Below, one piece after another: positions 57,104-64,000 of a stretch of 64,000 nt of DNA. A program made the translations under genes and the position numbers. The DNA lies in contig NZ_QMEA01000007.1 in the NCBI RefSeq assembly GCF_012912105.1, positions 1 to 64,000 of the forward strand, read 5' to 3'. Position 1 is the first letter of the stretch. Every line of letters starts with the position of its first letter. Below the pieces are notes generated by a model. That model saw nothing but the letters and a program-made list of their open reading frames with translations, was not told the origin of the DNA and ran no database searches. The DNA comes from Brasilonema sp. UFV-L1. Lineage in GTDB: Bacteria; Cyanobacteriota; Cyanobacteriia; Cyanobacteriales; Nostocaceae.

Positions 57104-57228
57104 AGCCCCGTTAATCAACCATTCGCTAATCTTGTGTGTGTAACTCTAAAAACCATCACAAGCATTTGTGCTTGACTCCCAACCACTCGCCAAGATTGAG
57201 GTTATACTTTGATCACAAACAAGGCAAA

Positions 57229-58002
57229 ATGTATTTTAACTTCTTCATAGGTTCCAGTTTTGGAATTCTCGTTTTAGTGCTTTTGGGTTTTAGCATACTG
57301 CAATGGTTCCATATACCTACTGGTAACTTTCTCGATTGGGTGATTGGAGGGGCAAGTTTTTGGTGGTTGTTGGTGATTGTAACTGTACCGTGGAATGTTC
57401 ATTTTCAGGCAAAAGAAGTCCTAGCAGAAGGTACACAATCAACTGAAAAAGGAATTCCAGTAGATGAGAAACAACTGGAATATGTCAAAGTTTTGGCACG
57501 GCGATCGCTCTTTGTTGCTCTTGGGTTACACTTACTTTCAGCAATTGGTCTTTACGTTCTCGCCGCTACTGGTATTAGTGCAGTCGGCTATGTTAGTTCT
57601 GGTGCTGCTTTATTATTAACTGGATTACGTCCAGCCATCAGTGCTTATGAGTACTTGTATGCACGATTGGTTATGATTCGCCAAGAATGGAAGTATCCAC
57701 GTGAAGATGTTGTTGAACTTCGCTCCCGTTTCGACACGCAAGAAGCAACCGTTAAGCGCATAGAAGAACAACTGAACCCAGAACAACCCTACTCTCTAGC
57801 CGCAAACCAACAAATTTATTTAGAAGAAACACGCAGAGAATTAGCTCGAATTGCCGCTAGTGTAGAAGAATTACGTGCCACAAATCAAACCGAACATGAA
57901 CGTTTGGCAAGAGAAGCACGAGTGGCGATCGCCCAACTTTCTACAGATGGACAATTTTTGGATCATGTCCGCGAGATTATCAGGTTTTTTAAAACTGCAT
58001 AG
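57229..58002 (+). CDS. Membrane protein with C-terminal coiled coil
   Basis: About 257 aa starting MYFNFFIGSSFGILVLVLLG (the frame opens at 57136 with a hydrophilic extension I consider non-coding). Four membrane segments lie near 4-24, 37-55, 92-113 and 117-136. The C-terminal part (about 165-245) is a charged coiled coil (RFDTQEATVKRIEEQL, RELARIAASVEELRATNQTE). Of the conserved hypothetical type in cyanobacteria. Function unknown. Confidence 0.78.
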   Translation: MYFNFFIGSSFGILVLVLLGFSILQWFHIPTGNFLDWVIGGASFWWLLVIVTVPWNVHFQAKEVLAEGTQSTEKGIPVDEKQLEYVKVLARRSLFVALGLHLLSAIGLYVLAATGISAVGYVSSGAALLLTGLRPAISAYEYLYARLVMIRQEWKYPREDVVELRSRFDTQEATVKRIEEQLNPEQPYSLAANQQIYLEETRRELARIAASVEELRATNQTEHERLAREARVAIAQLSTDGQFLDHVREIIRFFKTA

Positions 58003-58027
58003 TTCAAAATCCTCTTGTCGGGATCGG

Positions 58028-58055
58028 GCGATCGCTCTTAGGCGATCGCTTTTTT
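58028..58055 (+). terminator. Terminator made of two HIP1 octamers
   Basis: Two GCGATCGC octamers (58028-58035 and 58042-58049) pair across a TCTTAG loop and are followed by TTTTTT. It lies 26 bases after the membrane-protein stop. Confidence 0.7.
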
Positions 58056-58204
58056 AGTAAAGATTTTCTAAGTACTAGCACTGTTGAAGACAAAATTTTT
58101 TCGCTTTAAATTATACTCATATATCCTGAATCACATAACATTTCATAGCTGCTGGTGTACGCAGTTCATATCGGCTACTGAATCGAAAGAAGATTTATGT
58201 TTCC

Positions 58205-59065
58205 ATGAAAAAGCAAAAAAATCAATTTAGCCACCTCACAGCAATAGAAAGAACTTACCTATCAGTACCTGCGCAGTTTTTGTTAGAGAAGAATCTGCTT
58301 CAAGATAAAAAAAAAGTCCTAGACTTTGGCTGTGGCTTGGGCAATGATGTTAAAATCTTGCGACAAAAAGGATTTGATATTACAGGTTATGATCCTTACT
58401 ATTTTCCAGAATATCCTAATGAAAAATTTGATATAATCATTTGCTTTTATGTTTTAAATGTTTTATTTCTTGAAGAGCAAGCGGAGGTTCTCATGGGAGT
58501 ATCGAATCTCTTAAAGCCGGGAGGTAAAGCGTATTATGCAGTAAGAAGAGATATAAAAAGAGAAGGTTTTCGAGAACATTATATTCACAAAAAACCTACA
58601 TATCAGTGTATTGTAAAACTTCCTTTTCAATCAATTCATCTAGATGACTATTGCGAAATTTACGAGTATACACATTATAATTTACAAAGAAACTCCTCTA
58701 ACAATTGCATATTTTGCAACCCTCATAAAAACTTAACTATCCTAACCGAATCAGCAACAGCCTATGCGATGTTTGACGGTTATCCTGTGAGTAAAGGTCA
58801 TGTTTTGGTTGTTCCAAAACGTCACGTTAGTAATTATTTTGAGCTACCGTTCAAAGAGCAATCAGCTTGTTGGTTTATGGTTAACAAAGTGCAGAAACTT
58901 CTCAGCAAAGAATTTGAACCCGACGGTTTTAATGTGGGAATGAATATCAATCGAGATGCAGGTCAAAATGTGATGCACGCCAGTATTCATATTATCCCTC
59001 GTTACAAAGGTGATACTGCTAGTGCTAAAGGTGGAATTAGATATGTGATTCCTAAAAGAAAGTAA
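58205..59065 (+). CDS. SAM-methyltransferase / HIT-like fusion with changed catalytic triad
   Basis: 286 aa. N-terminal half (about 1-140): class I methyltransferase with KKVLDFGCGLGNDVKIL (SAM motif I), FDIIICFYVLNVL and LLKPGGKAYYAV. C-terminal half (about 160-286): HIT-fold protein starting CIFCNP and with the segment QNVMHASIHIIPRYKGD. The HIT signature H-x-H-x-H should have the nucleophilic His in the middle; here it is H258-A-S260-I-H262, so the middle His is Ser. CIFC could bind zinc. I infer that the HIT half may have lost hydrolase activity and could only bind nucleotides. The fusion itself may occur elsewhere in bacteria. Confidence 0.85.
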   Translation: MKKQKNQFSHLTAIERTYLSVPAQFLLEKNLLQDKKKVLDFGCGLGNDVKILRQKGFDITGYDPYYFPEYPNEKFDIIICFYVLNVLFLEEQAEVLMGVSNLLKPGGKAYYAVRRDIKREGFREHYIHKKPTYQCIVKLPFQSIHLDDYCEIYEYTHYNLQRNSSNNCIFCNPHKNLTILTESATAYAMFDGYPVSKGHVLVVPKRHVSNYFELPFKEQSACWFMVNKVQKLLSKEFEPDGFNVGMNINRDAGQNVMHASIHIIPRYKGDTASAKGGIRYVIPKRK

Positions 59066-59117
59066 GCTGTTATGCCTAGATCAGCAATCAGTGATGCAGT
59101 TATCAGATATATGGTGG

Positions 59118-59250
59118 GGTATTCTGACATCTTGCAGCATTCTCAACAAGACCCAAAAAACCGAGTTTATAAACGAAAAATTAAGGTTTTTAACTGTCGT
59201 TATTCTCAAGAAACCCGGTTTTTGACCCTGGTGCAAGATATAAGTATACC
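59118..59250. mobile_element. MITE-like inverted repeat element (copy 2)
   Basis: 133 bases. Ends GGTATTCTGACATCTTGCA and the complement of TGCAAGATATAAGTATACC form imperfect terminal inverted repeats. The interior, read in reverse, shares CCGGGTTTCTTGAGAATA and AAACCTTAATTT with the element at 37004-37135. No gene inside; the small frame overlapping it is spurious. Confidence 0.6.
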
Positions 59251-59263
59251 AACCCAAGGATAA

Positions 59264-59586
59264 ATACATCACTGTGTACTGATAACTGTTTACTGATACA
59301 GCAAACCTAAATTGTTTGTGAACATCTTCTCTCTTTTCTTCCTTTGTGTACTAGCCTACGGCACGCCGCTGCGCGTCTAGGGCGTACTTTGCGGTACCCT
59401 GCGGGAAGCCCTTCGGGTTCGCAGTCGCCTCTGTCGGGAAACCCTCCTGCAGCGCTGTCTCACCGCTCCGCGTCTACGTTATCATAATTTTTTGTTCACG
59501 ATCTATCTAAGATTGCTGTAACTGTTGAAAACTTTGCTGAGCAACTTTTTTCCTTAGCCCAATTGATTAAAATCGAGATTTCGCAC
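59264..59586. repeat. Spacer with GC-rich palindromic repeats
   Basis: 59348-59475 is GC-rich and rich in small hairpins (CTACGGCACGCCGCTGCG, CCTGCGGGAAGCCCTTCGGG). It is similar in character to 40480-40640 and 100-230. No gene. Confidence 0.7.
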
Positions 59587-60939
59587 TTACAATAGTCCTG
59601 CCGACTCATAGAGCCTTTTGAGCATTGCCATAATCTTATTACCATACTCCAAATCCGCAGACCAACGTCCTGAAAGTTGATCAATTGATGGAGCAATACC
59701 ACGAGTCACAAAGCGAAATCTTGGATCTTCCATTTCCTGAACTAATGGTTCCAAACTGGCGTAAGCTTTCAAGTGTTGAATGTGCGCCCGGACACCGATT
59801 CTAGCACTTTCAAACGACGCCGTTTTTGGACCACCACCAATAGTACCCAAACCAGCAAAATTATTTTGCTCTGATTTAATGTCGTCATCAAAGCGTAAAA
59901 ATCCAGTTTCTATACACATTTGGCAGAAGGCGATGTCATGGTTCACCCCTTCTGTTGCTGCTTCTTCTCGATAAAGTTTAGGTAAGTCAGGAAATTGTAC
60001 GATCGCATTTTCATTGTTGTTTCTCAAAAATAGCTGCAACTGCACTTCTGATGTGTAACCGTGCAACATAATCTTGTCAATTTGACTAACAGGAATTTGC
60101 ACAATCGAGCGCAAATTCAGAGTACGATTGGCGCTATCCCAAGAGATAGAAACATGAAAGTTCTGTAGTTCAATAGCTTTGACGTAAACAATTCGGCGAT
60201 AAGTGACGCGGGTGACACTAGGCGCTTTTGACAAATCAATTTGCAGGCGATCTGCCAAATCAATGGGGATATAAGCATTACCGTTAATGAGTATCCCTTT
60301 TTCTGGGTAAAGTTGTCCGTTGATGTTGATAGTGATTGTCGGATATGTTGAATCTGCTGCAGCTGGTGAACTAGGATCAACAGTACGACTCCAAGATACG
60401 AGTCCATCAGCAATTCCCACTGCAAAGTCACGGCGGCGAGTTTGCAGCAAAGTGCGATCATCTGGGTTGCTTAGAAAACCAACTTGCATTAACAAAGAAG
60501 GAATCGCTGTTTGACGACAAAACACCAAACGTCCTAAACTCGATGTTGAGTCTGGCTTGACTCCTCGATTTGCTAACTGAGGAACACGGCGCAATAGCCC
60601 CACCAGCAACAGTTCGGCATGACTTCTACGTTCATCATTATTAGTAATATAGAAAACACTTGCCCCACGTACAGAAACAGTGCTTGCAGCATCAGCATGA
60701 ATTTCTATAGCAACATCTTTTTGACGAGCGCGAGAATTGATCCAAAGGATAGTTTGTTGAGCACTGAGCTCATCTGGAACCGCCAAGACTTCAAAATTAC
60801 GCGCCCTCAGTTCACTGACTATCAAATCCCGCAACAAAATCATTTCCTTGGCTTCAGTTGTTCCACCGGCGATTGAGCCTGGATCTGTTCCTCTGATTTC
60901 TTTGCCTCCGTGAGCTGCTGAAATAAAAATACGTCCCAT
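59587..60939 (-). CDS. N-acetylmuramoyl-L-alanine amidase with glucosaminidase domain
   Basis: 450 aa, a two-enzyme murein hydrolase. N-terminal Amidase_3 (about 1-190): IFISAAHGGKE (zinc His), EAKEMILLRDL (zinc Glu), VAIEIHADA (zinc His) and SLLMQVGFLSNPDD. Middle (about 210-310): a beta-rich segment like copper-amine-oxidase/stalk type. C-terminal glucosaminidase-like (about 330-450): FCQMCIETGFLRFDDD with catalytic Glu, and NNFAGLGTIGG. No signal peptide is visible at the chosen start, which is odd for a wall hydrolase. It may be exported by another route or act in lysis. It is divergent from dnaG. Confidence 0.88.
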   Translation of the reverse strand: MGRIFISAAHGGKEIRGTDPGSIAGGTTEAKEMILLRDLIVSELRARNFEVLAVPDELSAQQTILWINSRARQKDVAIEIHADAASTVSVRGASVFYITNNDERRSHAELLLVGLLRRVPQLANRGVKPDSTSSLGRLVFCRQTAIPSLLMQVGFLSNPDDRTLLQTRRRDFAVGIADGLVSWSRTVDPSSPAAADSTYPTITININGQLYPEKGILINGNAYIPIDLADRLQIDLSKAPSVTRVTYRRIVYVKAIELQNFHVSISWDSANRTLNLRSIVQIPVSQIDKIMLHGYTSEVQLQLFLRNNNENAIVQFPDLPKLYREEAATEGVNHDIAFCQMCIETGFLRFDDDIKSEQNNFAGLGTIGGGPKTASFESARIGVRAHIQHLKAYASLEPLVQEMEDPRFRFVTRGIAPSIDQLSGRWSADLEYGNKIMAMLKRLYESAGLL

Positions 60940-61037
60940 TTTTAGTATTTCCTCTTATACAATTTAAGCGATTAGCGATTTTTTGAGCATTATTCTGGAA
61001 TTAGCATCTAGAATATAATATCCATCAAGAGTCATCT

Positions 61038-61078
61038 GTTAGCGGTTGGTTGTTCGTTGCTCATTCGTAACCGCTAAC
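61038..61078. promoter_or_regulatory. Inverted repeat in the amidase/dnaG spacer
   Basis: GTTAGCGGTT (61038-61047) and AACCGCTAAC (61069-61078) are a perfect 10-base inverted repeat across 21 bases, in the divergent promoter space. It may be an operator or a variant of the common GTTAGCGGTTAG repeats. Confidence 0.35.
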
Positions 61079-61109
61079 TCTGATAGCTCACTACTCACCA
61101 TTGACTAGT

Positions 61110-63023
61110 ATGCACATCCCTCGCTTGCATCCAGACACAATTGACGAAGTTAAACAACGAGCTGACATTGTTGATGTCATCTCAGAACACGTTGTTTTAC
61201 GCAAGCGCGGAAAAGACTATGTAGGTTTGTGTCCCTTCCACTCAGAAAAAACTCCCAGCTTCACTGTCAGCCAAACTAAGCAAATGTACCACTGCTTTGG
61301 CTGTCAAGCTGGAGGGAATGCTTTTAAGTTTCTCATGGATTTGGAGAAGCGCTCTTTTGCTGAAGTGGTATTGGATTTAGCGCGGCGTTATCAAGTCTCG
61401 GTGAAAACACTGGAACCGGAACAAAGGCAAGAGTTGCAGCGTCAGTTATCTTTACGCGAACAATTGTATGGAGTTCTTGCAGCAGCAGCACAGTTTTATC
61501 AACGCGCTCTGCGGTACAATGGAGAGAAGGCACTGGAATATCTGCAATCTCAGCGTCAACTGAAGGAAGAAACAATACAGCAGTTTGGTCTCGGATATGC
61601 TCCTCCAGGTTGGGAAACACTCTACCGTTATCTGGTTGAGGACAAACGATACCCAGTACAACTAGTGGAAAAAGCTGGTTTGATTAAACCACGTAAGGAA
61701 GCCAGTGGTTATTATGATGTGTTCCGCGATCGCCTAATCATTCCCATCCACGATGTTCTTGGACGTGTCATCGGCTTTGGTGGTAGAAGTTTAGGAGATG
61801 AACAACCAAAATATTTGAATTCACCAGAAACAGAAGTTTTTATCAAAGGGAAAACTTTGTTTGCCCTAGACAAAGCAAAAACAGCGATTTCCCAACTCGA
61901 TCAAGCTGTTGTGGTAGAAGGATATTTTGATGCGATCGCTCTTCACGCAGCTGGAATCAATAATGCGATCGCCTCCCTCGGTACTGCCCTCAGTTTAGAA
62001 CAAGTACGACAAGTCTTGCGCTACACCGACTCCAAACAGTTAGTCCTCAACTTTGATGCGGATAAAGCTGGAACAAACGCCGCAGAACGAGCAATTGGGG
62101 AAATTGCCGAACTCGCATATAAAGGCGAAGTCCAACTTAAGATTCTCAACTTACCCGATGGTAAAGATGCTGACGAATACTTGCGAGGACACGCTCCAGA
62201 AGATTATAAAGAATTATTGTCAAAAGCTCCACTGTGGCTAGATTGGCAAATTCAGCAAATGACAAAAGACCGTGACTTAAAACAGGCTCCTGACTTTCAA
62301 CAAGTCTCTGGGCAGATGGTCAAGTTATTGAAAAATATAGTTAACAGTGATACACGTAACTATTATATTTCTCACTGTGCTGAAATTCTCAGTTTAGGAG
62401 ACACCAGACTAATACACTTAAGAGTAGAAAATCTTCTCACACAAATTGCTCCTACTAGTACATTTCGTAAGCCAATACCAATTCTTAAACAGCAACCTGT
62501 AGCAGCACAGCAAAGTTTTACATCTCAAGAAAGCAATCTTTTAGAAGTCGCAGAGGCTTCATTACTGCAAATTTACTTGCACCATCCACAACATCGTCAG
62601 GCTATAGTCTCTGTTTTACATGAGCGAGATTTGCAATTTAGCCTTTCCCATCACCGCTTTTTATGGCGGCAAATTTTAGAGACTTCCTCTCGAATGGAAC
62701 ATGAGTTAATATCAATTTTGCAAGATAAATTTCTGCAGTTTCCTGAAGAAATGGGTTTGGTATTTCATTTATTTCATTTGAATGAAAAAACTCAAAAAGA
62801 AATCATCTCACGTCATGATAAATTGATCCAAGCAGCAACTGTTTGTATGGAACGAGTGCTGCGTGAAAAACGCTGTCATTACTTCTGCGAACTGTCTAAG
62901 GAAACTAATCCAGAAACTGAACCAGAAAAATGGGAATCGTATTGTCAGGCTTTCTACGAGGAAAAACAGCGACTTCAGGAATTAGAACGCCAGCGCCAAT
63001 TTTCCCTTGCAGAATTGCTGTAA
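61110..63023 (+). CDS. dnaG: DNA primase
   Basis: About 637 aa, starts MHIPRLHPDTIDEVKQRADI (ATG 61110). Zinc-binding domain CPFHSEKTPSFTVSQTKQMY and CFGCQAGG (CHC2 type), Toprim VVVEGYFDAIALH and LVLNFDADKAGTNAAERAI. It makes RNA primers for replication with the DnaB helicase; the helicase-interacting part is the last third. Length typical. Confidence 0.97.
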   Translation: MHIPRLHPDTIDEVKQRADIVDVISEHVVLRKRGKDYVGLCPFHSEKTPSFTVSQTKQMYHCFGCQAGGNAFKFLMDLEKRSFAEVVLDLARRYQVSVKTLEPEQRQELQRQLSLREQLYGVLAAAAQFYQRALRYNGEKALEYLQSQRQLKEETIQQFGLGYAPPGWETLYRYLVEDKRYPVQLVEKAGLIKPRKEASGYYDVFRDRLIIPIHDVLGRVIGFGGRSLGDEQPKYLNSPETEVFIKGKTLFALDKAKTAISQLDQAVVVEGYFDAIALHAAGINNAIASLGTALSLEQVRQVLRYTDSKQLVLNFDADKAGTNAAERAIGEIAELAYKGEVQLKILNLPDGKDADEYLRGHAPEDYKELLSKAPLWLDWQIQQMTKDRDLKQAPDFQQVSGQMVKLLKNIVNSDTRNYYISHCAEILSLGDTRLIHLRVENLLTQIAPTSTFRKPIPILKQQPVAAQQSFTSQESNLLEVAEASLLQIYLHHPQHRQAIVSVLHERDLQFSLSHHRFLWRQILETSSRMEHELISILQDKFLQFPEEMGLVFHLFHLNEKTQKEIISRHDKLIQAATVCMERVLREKRCHYFCELSKETNPETEPEKWESYCQAFYEEKQRLQELERQRQFSLAELL

Positions 63024-63237
63024 TATTAGCGTAATATCAAGTCCGGTTAATGAGTTATCATTCTAGAATCTCCCTTGATACTTCGCTACACTGCGTTCCG
63101 CTCAGTATGACAAACGTTTTTTTATAAGTGATTAAACGGACATAATATAAATGGGGTAATTACGACTCTACAAACGTTTGAGTTTTTGCGATGATGAAGG
63201 ATAGCGATCGCGAACCGTAACAGTGAAGCTACAGGAT

Positions 63238-63633
63238 TTAGTCGAGAGATTCAATCAACTTCACGACTCGTTCCTTTACTTGATCGCGAACACGGCGGAA
63301 GGTTTCTATACTTTGCCCCTCTGGATCATCCAGTTGCCAATCTTCAAACACATCTATTATCACCCATTCTTCTGGCAAGTTAACGCCACAGCCACAAAGC
63401 GAAATAACTGCATTGTAGTCTTCTGCCTTGAAATCACTTAACGGCTTAGAAGTCTGATGAGTAATATCAATGCCAATTTCAGACATGACTTGAGTGGTAA
63501 TAGGATCCACCTCACTTGCTGCCAATCCTGAACTCGTCACAGCAATCTTACCTTCTCCCAAAGTGCGAGCAAATCCTTCTGCCATTTGGGAACGGCGAGA
63601 ATTCTTCTTGCAAACAAACATGACACGTTTCAT
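63238..63633 (-). CDS. arsC: Arsenate reductase (LMW-PTP type)
   Basis: About 131 aa from ATG 63633, set by AAGGAGAGC seven bases upstream (the frame extends further to 63693). It has the PTP loop CKKNSRRSQ (CX5RS), the VTSSGL and LCGCGVNLPEEW motifs with two further Cys, and DWQLDDPEG. It closely resembles Synechocystis ArsC, a glutathione/glutaredoxin-coupled arsenate reductase. No arsB or arsR is visible within the window. Confidence 0.92.
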   Translation of the reverse strand: MKRVMFVCKKNSRRSQMAEGFARTLGEGKIAVTSSGLAASEVDPITTQVMSEIGIDITHQTSKPLSDFKAEDYNAVISLCGCGVNLPEEWVIIDVFEDWQLDDPEGQSIETFRRVRDQVKERVVKLIESLD

Positions 63634-63693
63634 TTTTGCTCTCCTTAAGTTCAATTTCCTATAGCTGGCAGACTGGCTACTCCATAAGTCCAA

Positions 63694-64000
63694 AGTCCAG
63701 TACGTTTTTCACCATAGATTCCCCTGAATGAAAATGTTATGAATGCGGCTTCTCAATTCCTTGATAGCCGGAGTCCTTTCATACAATGGAAATCAGTAAT
63801 ACTTGATCATTTAGGTATCAACTTGCGGTTTGACCCAGGCTTGAGCGCTCATTTGCACTGGAACCCAAGGACTGCTTAAGGAAGGCGTGTAATCGCTACC
63901 ACTGATAATTAGTAAATGGGTCATGTTGACTTACTTCCTGATGATGTACAGGTAGCAACGTTGTTAAACAGTATACTCACATATTTCAAAAAAAATTGAT
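63694..64000. other. Window end, partial region with one small ORF
   Basis: No large gene. A 37-aa frame on the minus strand (63811-63924, MTHLLIISGSDYTPSLSSPW then VPVQMSAQAWVKPQVDT) has an AGGAAG ribosome-like site before its ATG. Its family is not recognised. The last bases may be the promoter region of a gene beyond the window. Confidence 0.4.
63811..63924 (-). CDS. Possible small protein (37 aa)
   Basis: See the spacer entry: ATG at 63922-63924, TAA at 63811-63813, AGGAAG ribosome site upstream. The first part LLIISGSDYTP is mildly hydrophobic. No domain recognised, so it may be a real small gene or a chance frame. Confidence 0.35.
   Translation of the reverse strand: MTHLLIISGSDYTPSLSSPWVPVQMSAQAWVKPQVDT

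Noticed and set aside
57136-57228. 31-residue N-terminal extension of the coiled-coil membrane protein
   Set aside because: The extension is hydrophilic and unlike the rest, and the ATG at 57229 directly precedes the first membrane segment.
59072-59263. 63-aa frames on both strands after the methyltransferase-HIT gene
   Set aside because: Both lie within the MITE-like inverted repeat, and an inverted repeat naturally gives mirrored frames.

Overview
The window is chromosomal DNA of a filamentous, very probably heterocyst-forming cyanobacterium (Nostocales type). Evidence: the HIP1 octamer GCGATCGC recurs throughout, intergenic spaces carry short tandem repeats typical of this group, and 34.3-36.9 kb holds what I recognise as the filament-integrity operon fraC-fraD-fraE. 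A KaiB/KaiC pair, a double-domain CobO and multi-domain WD40, kinase and NACHT proteins fit the same group. I see no rRNA, tRNA, CRISPR array or intact transposase.

Layout. 0-8.2 kb: a DUF559 nuclease-like gene, a 150-bp tandem duplication, a very large AAA/WD40 protein with 16 near-identical repeats, and a Ser/Thr kinase-AAA protein. The two are separated by a decayed copy of the kinase C-terminus and four copies of a palindromic repeat. 8.7-11.5 kb: TPR protein, fused CobA-HemD (siroheme/tetrapyrrole) and CoaE. 11.5-18.1 kb: a NOD-like/immune-type island with a stand-alone TIR protein, a WD40-Roc GTPase-zinc ribbon-TIR protein in the same operon, and a divergent NACHT ATPase. 18.6-22.3 kb: a frameshifted Cys-rich peptide gene, a photolyase-like FAD protein, a Uma2 nuclease and a tandem array of PD-(D/E)XK genes. 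22.3-28.8 kb: cysteine desulfurase, SDR, an AraC remnant, an FAD-linked oxidase, HigBA toxin-antitoxin and a small-kinase-like protein.

28.9-45.4 kb is mostly housekeeping: SecA, a di-haem cytochrome, CobO-CobO, FraCDE, a pentapeptide protein, a DUF981 membrane protein, PurN, a CPBP protease, DUF3326, a 58-aa protein with a 2Fe-2S ferredoxin, and AcnB. 45.6-48.3 kb is again accessory: a single-chain GmrSD-like enzyme, an antitoxin with a decayed RelE toxin, and small coupled ORFs. 48.7-52.6 kb is a kaiB-kaiC-hybrid kinase cluster without kaiA. 53-64 kb holds a transporter behind three CIRCE-like operators, a GNAT enzyme, a 2OG oxygenase, a lipoprotein, a membrane protein, a methyltransferase-HIT fusion whose expected catalytic His is Ser, a cell-wall amidase-glucosaminidase, DnaG and ArsC.

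The strongest candidates for something undescribed are the TIR/Roc/NACHT island (11.5-18.1 kb), the triple CIRCE-like array (53.16-53.28 kb), the methyltransferase-HIT fusion (58.2 kb), and the KaiC-linked hybrid kinase whose N-terminal receiver lacks its phospho-Asp (50.7 kb). All function calls rest on motif reading by eye; no database search was run.
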